Origin: Hassallia byssoidea VB512170
GTDB taxonomy: Bacteria > Cyanobacteriota > Cyanobacteriia > Cyanobacteriales > Nostocaceae
Direction of reading: 5' to 3'
Assembly (NCBI RefSeq): GCF_000817785.2
Contig: NZ_JTCM02000006.1
Location: 92,768 to 156,767, forward strand
DNA: 64,000 nucleotides
Shown: piece after piece, positions 36,032 through 43,626 of the stretch
How the letters are laid out: each line of letters opens with the position of its first letter
Numbering within the stretch: position 1 is the first letter of the stretch
Position numbers and translations under genes: made by a program
The notes under the pieces: model-generated
The model's input: only the letters and a program-made list of their open reading frames with translations
What the model was told of the DNA's origin: nothing
Databases searched by the model: none

Positions 36032-37252
36032 GTGACTGTTGAAATTGACCAACTAATAGCCGATTGGAGGAATAAAGTCAATATTGCAGGTCAAAATCTC
36101 CTCGAACTTCAAGAATTACCAACTTATCAGCGACTTTGCGGTAGTTTTGGTTTCCCTCCAGTCAAGTTGACAGGAATCACTCAAACGCAGGTGACTCCAG
36201 CACTGGAAGCGATGAACGATTTATTTCAACACTTCGATTTGTTGGTGCAGACAGTTGATAAAGCAATTAAGCTGCGACAGCAGTTACCGCGTTTTTTGTC
36301 AACACAAAAAATTAGCGAGATTACACAATTGCTCACAGGTGCTTCAATTGAGTTACCTATGGTGCAAACCCCATTATCACAAAGAGAACTTTTGACTGGT
36401 GCAGAAACGACAACTAAAATCACTCCCGCACAGCTACTTGAAGTGATGCAAAATGCTTTCTCTGTAGCTAGGGATGCAGTTTTAGCGGTTGACGATGCTT
36501 GGACACATTTAGATGTGATGCTGGCAGATGCAGAAGCGCAAATTTTTTCCTTGCAAAATTTAGCTATATCGCTGAATCAAGATTGCCAAAGTGAATTAAT
36601 TCAAGCTGCGAGTGCGTTAGCGAAGCTCGCCGAAGGCATCGCTTCTTTACGGCAAAGTATAGAACAAGACCCTCTAGGAACGATTGCGGTCTTTCAACAA
36701 CATGTCCAACCGATGTTAGCAGACGTAAAAGCCACTTTAGACCAAGCTATCAGACAACAAAATCAAATTCGCGAAAAATTGGCGATCGCTCACAATTTGT
36801 TACAGCAGTTAAAAGAAATTCACCTCAAAGCGATCGCAGCTTTTGCGGAATGTCCCGATAAAGTCTTGGATCACTCTATATTGCTTCCTTGTTTACCCAA
36901 GGAACAAATTGAAGCGCTTAGACAATGGCTTATGAAGTTAGAAACTAAGTTTGCTGAAGGTTTAGTCAATCCAATTATCGTTGGTTTAGACAATTGGACT
37001 ATCAAAGCTAAAGAATATATAGCATCAGAACAACAAGCATATGCAGTTAATAACGCTCCCCTACAAACTCGTCGAGAGTTACGCGGAAGATTGGACGCAC
37101 TTCAGGCAAAAGCGCTGGCACGGCAATTAATCGAAGATCCTATATTAACTGAACTAGCTTTACAGGCGAAACAACTTCTCTACAGTCGTCCAACTCCTTT
37201 AAATAAAGCCGCTGAATTAATTTCTCAGTATGAAAAACGTTTGAATGGGTAA
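36032..37252 (+). CDS. Helical hypothetical protein heading the PknG-like cluster
   Basis: A 406-aa soluble protein predicted nearly all helical and partly coiled coil (about 130-330). No signal peptide, no membrane helix and no known domain. I start at GTG 36032 (CAGGAG about 9 bases before) rather than the earlier GTG 35963, which lacks a good site. It ends 124 bases before the kinase, with an STRR block between. Its codon stretch at 36612-36640 matches a dispersed repeat. Conserved linkage suggests a scaffold or adaptor for the kinase system, but that is inference. Confidence 0.75.
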   Translation: MTVEIDQLIADWRNKVNIAGQNLLELQELPTYQRLCGSFGFPPVKLTGITQTQVTPALEAMNDLFQHFDLLVQTVDKAIKLRQQLPRFLSTQKISEITQLLTGASIELPMVQTPLSQRELLTGAETTTKITPAQLLEVMQNAFSVARDAVLAVDDAWTHLDVMLADAEAQIFSLQNLAISLNQDCQSELIQAASALAKLAEGIASLRQSIEQDPLGTIAVFQQHVQPMLADVKATLDQAIRQQNQIREKLAIAHNLLQQLKEIHLKAIAAFAECPDKVLDHSILLPCLPKEQIEALRQWLMKLETKFAEGLVNPIIVGLDNWTIKAKEYIASEQQAYAVNNAPLQTRRELRGRLDALQAKALARQLIEDPILTELALQAKQLLYSRPTPLNKAAELISQYEKRLNG

Positions 37253-37345
37253 TGGGGAGTGGGGAGTGGGGAGTGGGGAGTGGGGAGTGGGGAGTGGGGA
37301 CAAGGAGGACAAGGAAGACAAGGAAGACAAGGGGGATAAATGCTC
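37246..37345. repeat. STRR block between first two genes of the kinase cluster
   Basis: GGGGAGTG units followed by GACAAGGA units, reading into the kinase frame if translation began upstream. Because of this, the frame extension ([14 protein letters not shown]...) is judged non-genuine and the start is set at ATG 37377. Confidence 0.85.
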
Positions 37346-37376
37346 AATGCCCATTGCCCAATATAGGAGAGTCGTA

Positions 37377-39578
37377 ATGGACGGCGATGTCTACGACAAG
37401 AGCAAAGCTCTACGCTGCACAAAAAATGGCTGCACTGGTATCATCGAAGATGGTTACTGTAACGTCTGCGGATTGGCGGCGGTGAAATTTCAGCCGAGTA
37501 GCCAAAGACAAAGCGCAACTATTACAGCAAGAACTTCATCCGTCACCACGGGAACGGGTTCTTCTCCACTAACCAATCGTTCTAAAGGTTCGCGGCGTAC
37601 TAGTACAACCATCACTAGAAGTACCCGCAAGCACCTGGGCGCGGGGTTGATATCCGTACCCGAACTGCCTTCCACCGAACCAGAAAAAGCCATCATCCCT
37701 AACCCGATGGTGCCGGAAAATAAACGCTTTTGCGCGAATTGTAATAACCCGCTGCGACGAGAAAAAGGATTTTGCAGCAAGTGCGGACAGAAGTATTCTT
37801 TTATTCCCAGCCTTCAGCCAGGTGATTTAGTTATTGGACAATATGAAGTTAAAGGAGCGATCGCTTACGGTGGTTTAGGTTGGATTTACTTAGGCTTCGA
37901 TAAAATTCTGTCTCGTTACGTAGTCCTCAAAGGACTGCTCAACACCGAAGATGCATCAAGTGCAGCCGTTGCCGTTGCTGAAAGACAATTTTTAGCAGCA
38001 GTGAAACACCCGAATATTGTCGGGATTTACAACTTCGTTAACCACGGTAACGAAGGTTTCATTATTATGGAATATGTCGGCGGCAAAACCCTGAGAGAAA
38101 TTCGCAAAAGTCGCGGACCGCTACCAGTTGCAGAAGCGATCGCCTACATTCACCGCATCCTCAGTGCGTTTGCTTATTTACATTCCTTAGGTTTAGTTTA
38201 CTGCGACTTCAAGCCAGATAACATCATGATTGAAGGCGGGGATGTCAAGTTAATTGACTTAGGTGGTGTCCGCAGAATTGATGACCTTGATGGTGATATT
38301 TATGGCACAGTCGGCTACAGCGCTCCAGAAGCTGGTGAAGGACCGACGGTTGTATCAGATTTATTTACAGTTGGTAGAAGCTTGGCAGTGCTGCTGACTG
38401 ATATTAAAGGTTTTAACAAGCAACATTTATATACCTTACCCAGTCCTGAAGAAGAACCAATATTTGCCGAACAAGAATCACTTTATCGCTTTTTAATAAA
38501 AGCCACCGCCGAAAATGCCGACGATCGCTTTCAATCAGCGGATGAAATGGCAGATCAACTGCTGGGTGTGTTGCGGGAAGTAGTAGCAATTAGCACTAAT
38601 ATTCCGCGTCCATCTGCGAGTAACGTCTTTAGTGGAGATATGCTAGCACTGGGTAACGGTAATGACTTTGAGCCGATAAAAGTCGATTATCAGCAATTGC
38701 CCGTGCCAATGTTAGACTCCGAAGATTCTGGCTTTAATAGTGTCGTAAATGCGAGTGCGATCGCCGATCCGGTGAAACGAGTAGCTAGTTTAAAAATAGC
38801 AGTTAAACTATATCCCAATTCTGCCGAAGCATTACTGCGATTGGCAAATAGCCTAATTGACACCTTTGAATACTCAGAGGCAGAGCATATTATAGCACAA
38901 GTTGAGGCAAAAGATGCTTGGGACTGGCGAATTTTTTGGTATCGCGGGCGATCGCTAATGCGACAAGGCAAATCTAAAGAAGCACAAGCAGCATTCGACC
39001 AAGTTTATTTTGACTTACCGGGGGAACTTGCGCCCAAATTGGCGTTAGCGCTTGCAGCAGAACAAGCGGAAAATTATCAACTAGCAATTAAGATGTATAA
39101 CTTAGTATCTCGTAGCGATCCGAGTTATGTATCAGCGGCATTTGGGTTAGGTCGATGCCTTTGTGCTGTTGGCGATCGTAACGGTGCGGTAGCAGCTTTA
39201 GAAAGAGTGCCGCAAAGTTCAAATTTATTTACGCGATCGCGTGTGGAAATTGCCCGTACCTTAATTAATAGCGATCGTTCTACCCCCGGAACCCAAGAAT
39301 TACAAGCCGCTTCCACCGCGATTGAAGCCCTGACTTTAGAAGGAATGGATCGCCATAAATTAACCAAACAACTGTTAGAAACAGCACTAAATCTGCTTAC
39401 CTCGAAGACAGTAAAAGCTGCTGACGACATGAAAATTTTAGGACAGCCATTTCAAGAAAAGCATTTAAGAAAAGGATTAGAAAAAGCCTTGCGAGACATG
39501 GCACACCTCGTAACCAAAGAAGAAAAGATTCGCTTAGTCGATGAAGCAAATCGCGTGCGACCAAGGACTATTTTTTAA
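37377..39578 (+). CDS. PknG-like Ser/Thr kinase: zinc ribbons, kinase, TPR
   Basis: A 733-aa protein with PknG architecture. A zinc ribbon (C14, C19, C28, C31) and a second rubredoxin-like ribbon (C119-x2-C122, C133-x2-C136) precede the kinase (about 155-410). The kinase has a Gly-loop (GAIAYGGLGWIY), Lys185, the catalytic loop YCDFKPDN (Asp277) and a DLGG magnesium motif. TPR helices fill about 460-733. Mycobacterial PknG has the same order, phosphorylates the FHA protein GarA and sits beside GlnX and GlnH. Here a PP2C, a VWA and an FHA gene follow. The ATG 37377 start has AGGAG 8 bases before it. Confidence 0.92.
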   Translation: MDGDVYDKSKALRCTKNGCTGIIEDGYCNVCGLAAVKFQPSSQRQSATITARTSSVTTGTGSSPLTNRSKGSRRTSTTITRSTRKHLGAGLISVPELPSTEPEKAIIPNPMVPENKRFCANCNNPLRREKGFCSKCGQKYSFIPSLQPGDLVIGQYEVKGAIAYGGLGWIYLGFDKILSRYVVLKGLLNTEDASSAAVAVAERQFLAAVKHPNIVGIYNFVNHGNEGFIIMEYVGGKTLREIRKSRGPLPVAEAIAYIHRILSAFAYLHSLGLVYCDFKPDNIMIEGGDVKLIDLGGVRRIDDLDGDIYGTVGYSAPEAGEGPTVVSDLFTVGRSLAVLLTDIKGFNKQHLYTLPSPEEEPIFAEQESLYRFLIKATAENADDRFQSADEMADQLLGVLREVVAISTNIPRPSASNVFSGDMLALGNGNDFEPIKVDYQQLPVPMLDSEDSGFNSVVNASAIADPVKRVASLKIAVKLYPNSAEALLRLANSLIDTFEYSEAEHIIAQVEAKDAWDWRIFWYRGRSLMRQGKSKEAQAAFDQVYFDLPGELAPKLALALAAEQAENYQLAIKMYNLVSRSDPSYVSAAFGLGRCLCAVGDRNGAVAALERVPQSSNLFTRSRVEIARTLINSDRSTPGTQELQAASTAIEALTLEGMDRHKLTKQLLETALNLLTSKTVKAADDMKILGQPFQEKHLRKGLEKALRDMAHLVTKEEKIRLVDEANRVRPRTIF

Positions 39579-39595
39579 TTAATAAATTTGAGAAA

Positions 39596-40156
39596 ATGAA
39601 CCAACTTATAGTCACAACCAAAAACTTGCAACTAATTGCTTGTACTTTGGAAATTGCTCAAGCGGAAAAAAATGATAAATCAAAGTTTTCTAAGCTACTA
39701 GATGCATCTATACCCAATACTTGGCCACCTGAATTTAACAACGAGGAAATGGTTTTGTTTATTATAAATAAATTGCAAAAAGCTCCTGAGGAATCAGGAT
39801 GGTGGTCTTGGTACTTTCTGCTAAAAGATAGAGTTACAGATGCATCTATCCTCATAGGTTTCGGTGGTTTCAAAGGTAAGCCCACATCTGATGGCATCGT
39901 CGAAATTGGCTATTCAATTTTACCAGAGTTTCAAAACTTGGGATACGGTACAGAAGCTATCAAAGGACTTGTATCTTGGGCATTTACTCATCCTGAAGTT
40001 CAGCAAGTTATAGCAGAAACTCTGCCAGAACTCAAAGCTTCACAAAGGGTTTTGGAAAAAAGCCATTTTACATATATTGGACAAGGTTCCGAAGAGGGAA
40101 TAATTCGTTATCAGCTTTCTCGCAATCACCAAATGAACTTAGGAACAGCAAATTAA
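39596..40156 (+). CDS. GNAT family N-acetyltransferase (RimJ/RimL-like)
   Basis: A 186-aa GNAT. Strand/helix core GFGGFKGKP, EIGYSILPEFQNLGYGTEA (acetyl-CoA loop Q-x-x-G-x-G/A) and the RVLEKSHFTYIGQG region are visible. RimJ/RimL relatives acetylate protein N-termini or amino acids. It lies 17 bases after the kinase stop and 4 bases before the PP2C start, so it is an embedded member of the operon; its link to signalling is unknown. Confidence 0.88.
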   Translation: MNQLIVTTKNLQLIACTLEIAQAEKNDKSKFSKLLDASIPNTWPPEFNNEEMVLFIINKLQKAPEESGWWSWYFLLKDRVTDASILIGFGGFKGKPTSDGIVEIGYSILPEFQNLGYGTEAIKGLVSWAFTHPEVQQVIAETLPELKASQRVLEKSHFTYIGQGSEEGIIRYQLSRNHQMNLGTAN

Positions 40157-40160
40157 ACTT

Positions 40161-41090
40161 ATGGAATGTCCAAACTGTGGAACGGCAGTATTGGTAAACG
40201 ATAAATTTTGTGAAGAATGCGGTACATCCTTAACAGCAGTGGGATGTGAAAAATGTGGCGCCCAACCGAAAGCAATTGACGATGAGGGATTCTGCTCAGT
40301 TTGTGGATTTCGCAAAGAACTTCAGGAGCGACTTGAGATAATTATTGACTCGCATTTAGCAGGAGTAAGCGATCGCGGACTCAGACACCACCGCAACGAA
40401 GATTACCTTGCCCTGCAAACTGTTAATTATAACACTCATATCCTTATCGTTTGTGATGGAGTTTCCAGTTCTAGCAATCCTCATATAGCCGCACAAACTG
40501 CCAGCGAAAGTGCTTCTACAGCATTGATCGCCGCCATCAAACAAAAAGAAAAACCCGAATCAGCCATCAAATCAGCCGTAGCTGCCGCCCTCTCCTCCCT
40601 ATGTAATATTGCTTATATTAGAAGTATCAACTACGAACCCCCATCAACCACCATTGTAGCCGCCGTAGTCCAACAGAACACCGCCACCATAGGTTGGCTG
40701 GGTGACAGCCGCGCTTATTGGATTTCAGACAACAATTCCCAACAATTAACCAAAGACCATTCCTGGCTGAGTGAAGTAGTAACAGCCGGCGAAATGACAC
40801 AAGCCCAAGCCAAACAATCTCCCCAAGCCAACGCCATTACCCGCTGGTTAGGCGCAGATATAATAGACGACGCCATCCCCTCCATCATCAACTTCACCAT
40901 TCCCAGTTCCGGATATTTACTGCTGTGTAGCGACGGACTGTGGAACTACACCCCCCAACCACAGCAACTCGCCAACCTAATACAGCAGACATCACATACA
41001 AATGCCATCACCATCTCCCGATCGCTAATCGAATTCGCCCGTCACAGCGGCGGACACGACAACATCACCGTCGCCCTCCTCTCCCTATAA
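40161..41090 (+). CDS. PP2C phosphatase with N-terminal double zinc ribbon
   Basis: A 309-aa protein. Residues about 1-52 hold two zinc ribbons (MECPNCG..KFCEECG and GCEKCGAQ..GFCSVCGF). The phosphatase (about 65-305) has the metal-binding motifs SDRGLRHHRNEDYL (Asp/Glu), VCDGVSSS, TIGWLGDSRAYW, LLCSDGLWNY and GGHDNITVALL. All expected metal ligands are present, so it should be an active Mn/Mg-dependent Ser/Thr phosphatase. It is 4 bases after the GNAT gene and shares its zinc-ribbon design with the kinase and FHA proteins, suggesting a common docking site. Confidence 0.93.
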   Translation: MECPNCGTAVLVNDKFCEECGTSLTAVGCEKCGAQPKAIDDEGFCSVCGFRKELQERLEIIIDSHLAGVSDRGLRHHRNEDYLALQTVNYNTHILIVCDGVSSSSNPHIAAQTASESASTALIAAIKQKEKPESAIKSAVAAALSSLCNIAYIRSINYEPPSTTIVAAVVQQNTATIGWLGDSRAYWISDNNSQQLTKDHSWLSEVVTAGEMTQAQAKQSPQANAITRWLGADIIDDAIPSIINFTIPSSGYLLLCSDGLWNYTPQPQQLANLIQQTSHTNAITISRSLIEFARHSGGHDNITVALLSL

Positions 41091-41163
41091 ACCCTTTCTT
41101 TTCTTCCTTGGCGTCCTTGGCGCCCTTGGCGGTTCGTTAAATCCTTCCTTACAACCAAACACC

Positions 41164-42447
41164 ATGCCTAACCAATTCAAAGCCGAAGTCTTCCAAAACC
41201 AATATTTACCCCAAGGCGCCAGAGAAGTTCACGCCATCATGACCGTCACCGTCCAAGCCGGCGACAGCGTAGCTGCAACCTCCAACAACGGCAGACTATT
41301 CGGTATTATTTGCGACACATCCGGCTCAATGGGAGGTAAAAAGATTCACGCGGCAAGAGATGCGATGGTCAAAGTCGTAAATCTCCTGCCAGACGATGCC
41401 TACTTCTTCATCGTCACAGGTGCTAGTAAAGCCAGCGTCATATGTCCAGTGTCAAAAGCTACACCAGATAAAAAAACCTGGGCGATCGCCGCCATCAAAG
41501 AGATTTATGCTAGCGGCGGTACACTCATGTCAACTTGGTTGAATGAAGCTTTAGAACAATTCAACAAAATGCCAAACGCCGTTCGTCAAGCATTACTACT
41601 CACAGACGGACAAAACGACGATTCAGACGAATTTAAACTCAATAAAATTCTCCAAGCTTGTGAAGGAGTCTTTCAATGTGATTGTCGAGGCGTCGGTACT
41701 GATTGGCGAGTTGCCCAACTCCAGAAAATTGCTAATAAACTGCTGGGTACAACTGACATCATCCCCAACGCCGAGATGATTGAAGCTGACTTTCGAGCGA
41801 TTTTAGACAAAGCCATGAACAAAGATGTCAGCGATGTCGCTATGCGCCTGTGGACTCCCCAAGGTGCAAAAATACTTTTCTGCAAACAAGTGAGTCCCGA
41901 TATTGTAGACCTTACACACCGCGCTAAAATTGTCAAGACCCAAGTAGTAGATTATCCCACCGGCGCTTGGGGAAAACAAGAATCCCGTGATTACCACTTC
42001 TGCATCGAAGTTAATCCCGGCAACGTTGGTGATGAAATGTTAGCCGGTCGCGCAAGTTTAGTTTACACAAACAAGGGTGTAGAAACGAAAATTGTTGAGG
42101 CACGCATTCTGGCAACTTGGACTGACGACGATGCCAAATCGACCAAAATCGACAGACGAGTTGCCCACTACACCGGACAAGCAGAACTTGCCCAATCGAT
42201 TCAAGAAGGATTAGAAGCGCGTGCCAAAGGTAATATTGAAATCGCCACTGCCAAGTTAGGCAAAGCAGTAAAACTTGCCCATGAATCTGGTAACGAAGCA
42301 ACAGCCAAACTCTTAAAAACTGTAGTTGATATAGAAGATGCACCCACAGGAACAGTGCGATTAAAAAAAGCTGTTGCTAAAGAAGACGAAATGGCGTTGG
42401 AAACTCGTTCTACCAAAACTACCCGCATTCAAAAACCACAAAGTTAG
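41164..42447 (+). CDS. VWA domain protein with Thr-rich C-terminal tail
   Basis: A 427-aa soluble protein. The von Willebrand A domain (about 40-225) has an intact MIDAS: D51-T-S-G-S (IICDTSGSM), a Thr (SGGTLMSTW) and Asp (LLTDGQNDD). A beta-rich region (about 230-330) and a helical segment (AELAQSIQEGLEARAKGNIE) follow. The tail ends ETRSTKTTRIQKPQS. Thr in a basic/Thr setting is typical of kinase-FHA circuits, so this tail could be phosphorylated and read by the neighbouring FHA protein; that is inference. VWA-PP2C-kinase triads are described for Ter-type stress systems. Confidence 0.9.
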   Translation: MPNQFKAEVFQNQYLPQGAREVHAIMTVTVQAGDSVAATSNNGRLFGIICDTSGSMGGKKIHAARDAMVKVVNLLPDDAYFFIVTGASKASVICPVSKATPDKKTWAIAAIKEIYASGGTLMSTWLNEALEQFNKMPNAVRQALLLTDGQNDDSDEFKLNKILQACEGVFQCDCRGVGTDWRVAQLQKIANKLLGTTDIIPNAEMIEADFRAILDKAMNKDVSDVAMRLWTPQGAKILFCKQVSPDIVDLTHRAKIVKTQVVDYPTGAWGKQESRDYHFCIEVNPGNVGDEMLAGRASLVYTNKGVETKIVEARILATWTDDDAKSTKIDRRVAHYTGQAELAQSIQEGLEARAKGNIEIATAKLGKAVKLAHESGNEATAKLLKTVVDIEDAPTGTVRLKKAVAKEDEMALETRSTKTTRIQKPQS

Positions 42448-42491
42448 TCAATAGTCAATAGTCAAATTTTCAAATAAAGGACAAATGACAA

Positions 42492-43337
42492 ATGACAAAT
42501 GACATCTCTACCTATAAATGTCTCAAAGGTCACGAATCAACCGAATCCGATTATTGTTCAGAGTGTGGGGTGAAAATTCTCGGTGTAGGTGAAGCGATGT
42601 CTGACGACAAGCCGCTGCGCGTCTACGCCCCAACAATACCACAAGTACCACAAAACATAACTCTCGAAATCTGCCCAGCTTGCAGCGTTCAGCGCGAACT
42701 TAACAGCGGCGACTTTTGCGAAATTTGCGGTTACAACTTCGTCACCGGCGCACATGGGGAAGTGCCCATTGTTGAGGGGATAAGGGGACAGGGGGGACAG
42801 GGGGGACAAGGGGGACAAGGGGGACAAGGGGGACAAGGGGGACAAGGGGGACAAGGGGGACAAGGGGGACAAGAGGACAAAGGTGAATTTGCTTCCTTGT
42901 CTTCCCCCTCCTCCTTGTCTTCCCCCTCCCCCCCTCTCCCCCTCTCCCCCTCCCCCACCCCCCTCACCTGGGAACTTGTTGTCACAATCGATCCATCCCT
43001 ACGGCATCCAGAAAGCCCAGAAGCGCCAACAAATCAACAGGCGATCGCCTTTCGTCTAGACAAGGCAAATAACCTCATCGGTCGTAATAGCCAAGCTAGA
43101 GCAATTGAACCAGAAATTGCTTTGGATTTTGACAATGCTGTTTCTCACCGTCACGCTTTGTTAAACCTTCAGTCAGACGGTTCTTTAACTCTGCGCGATA
43201 TTAATTCTTCTAACGGGACTAAGCTTAACGGGGTGGAATTGAAGCCAATGGTAGATGCCCTATTACAAGATGGAGACGAATTTACTTTAGGACACTGGAC
43301 TCGAGTTGCTGTCAAAGTTATCCATCAATCTTTATAA
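42492..43337 (+). CDS. FHA domain protein with zinc ribbons and repeat-encoded linker
   Basis: A 281-aa protein. Two zinc-ribbon pairs occupy about 8-85 (KCLKGH..DYCSECG and ICPACS..DFCEICGYNF). A low-complexity linker (about 97-155) starts with RGQ(GGQ)n and continues with Ser/Pro runs; it is encoded by a nonamer repeat. The FHA domain (about 180-275) has LIGRNSQ, SHRHALL and SSNGTKLNG, so the phospho-Thr pocket (Arg, Ser, Asn) is intact. It resembles GarA in mycobacteria, the target of PknG. Start: ATG at 42492 in a run of AAATGAC repeats. Confidence 0.92.
   Translation: MTNDISTYKCLKGHESTESDYCSECGVKILGVGEAMSDDKPLRVYAPTIPQVPQNITLEICPACSVQRELNSGDFCEICGYNFVTGAHGEVPIVEGIRGQGGQGGQGGQGGQGGQGGQGGQGGQGGQEDKGEFASLSSPSSLSSPSPPLPLSPSPTPLTWELVVTIDPSLRHPESPEAPTNQQAIAFRLDKANNLIGRNSQARAIEPEIALDFDNAVSHRHALLNLQSDGSLTLRDINSSNGTKLNGVELKPMVDALLQDGDEFTLGHWTRVAVKVIHQSL
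42778..42962. repeat. (GGGGGACAA)n repeat in coding sequence of FHA gene
   Basis: About ten 9-base units GGGGGACAA (about 42784-42870) are followed by CTTGTCTTCCCCCTC-type units. Because the unit is nine bases, copy-number change leaves the frame intact and just changes the length of the (GGQ)n linker. Confidence 0.9.
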
Positions 43338-43626
43338 GTTTCGTGGATTAAATAAAATGCAAAACTTTTATTTTGTCGGGTGCGTTATTCATAACTACGA
43401 GACTCTTTTCTTTTGTCGGGTGCGTTATGCATAACGCAACGCCAGTTGCTACAACGGAGGGAACCTCCCTTCTCCTTCACCAGACGCTCCGCGAACGGGT
43501 TCGCCAGTTCCCCATCGTGACGGGAACCGCCAAGACGGGGACTGGACTCACCGCAACGCACTGGCTCCCCTACGGAACTCAAATTGCTGTCAAAGTTACC
43601 CACCAATCTTTATAAAGATAAAAAAT
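43338..43626. repeat. Duplicated FHA 3' end with inserted family A repeat
   Basis: The sequence TCAAAGTTACCCACCAATC (about 43580-43600) repeats the last codons of the FHA gene (TCAAAGTTATCCATCAATC). Between them lies a TCGGGTGCGTTATGCATAACG tandem and a rearranged family A repeat (CAGTTGCTACAACGG). It looks like a partial tandem duplication split by repeat insertion. No independent gene. Confidence 0.7.

Noticed and set aside
37245..37376. N-terminal extension of the PknG-like kinase
   Set aside because: It is translated GGGGAGT/GACAAGG repeat without a ribosome-binding site; ATG 37377 has AGGAG at good spacing.
43373..43615. 80-codon open frame after the FHA gene
   Set aside because: It is a translated repeat plus the duplicated FHA 3' end.
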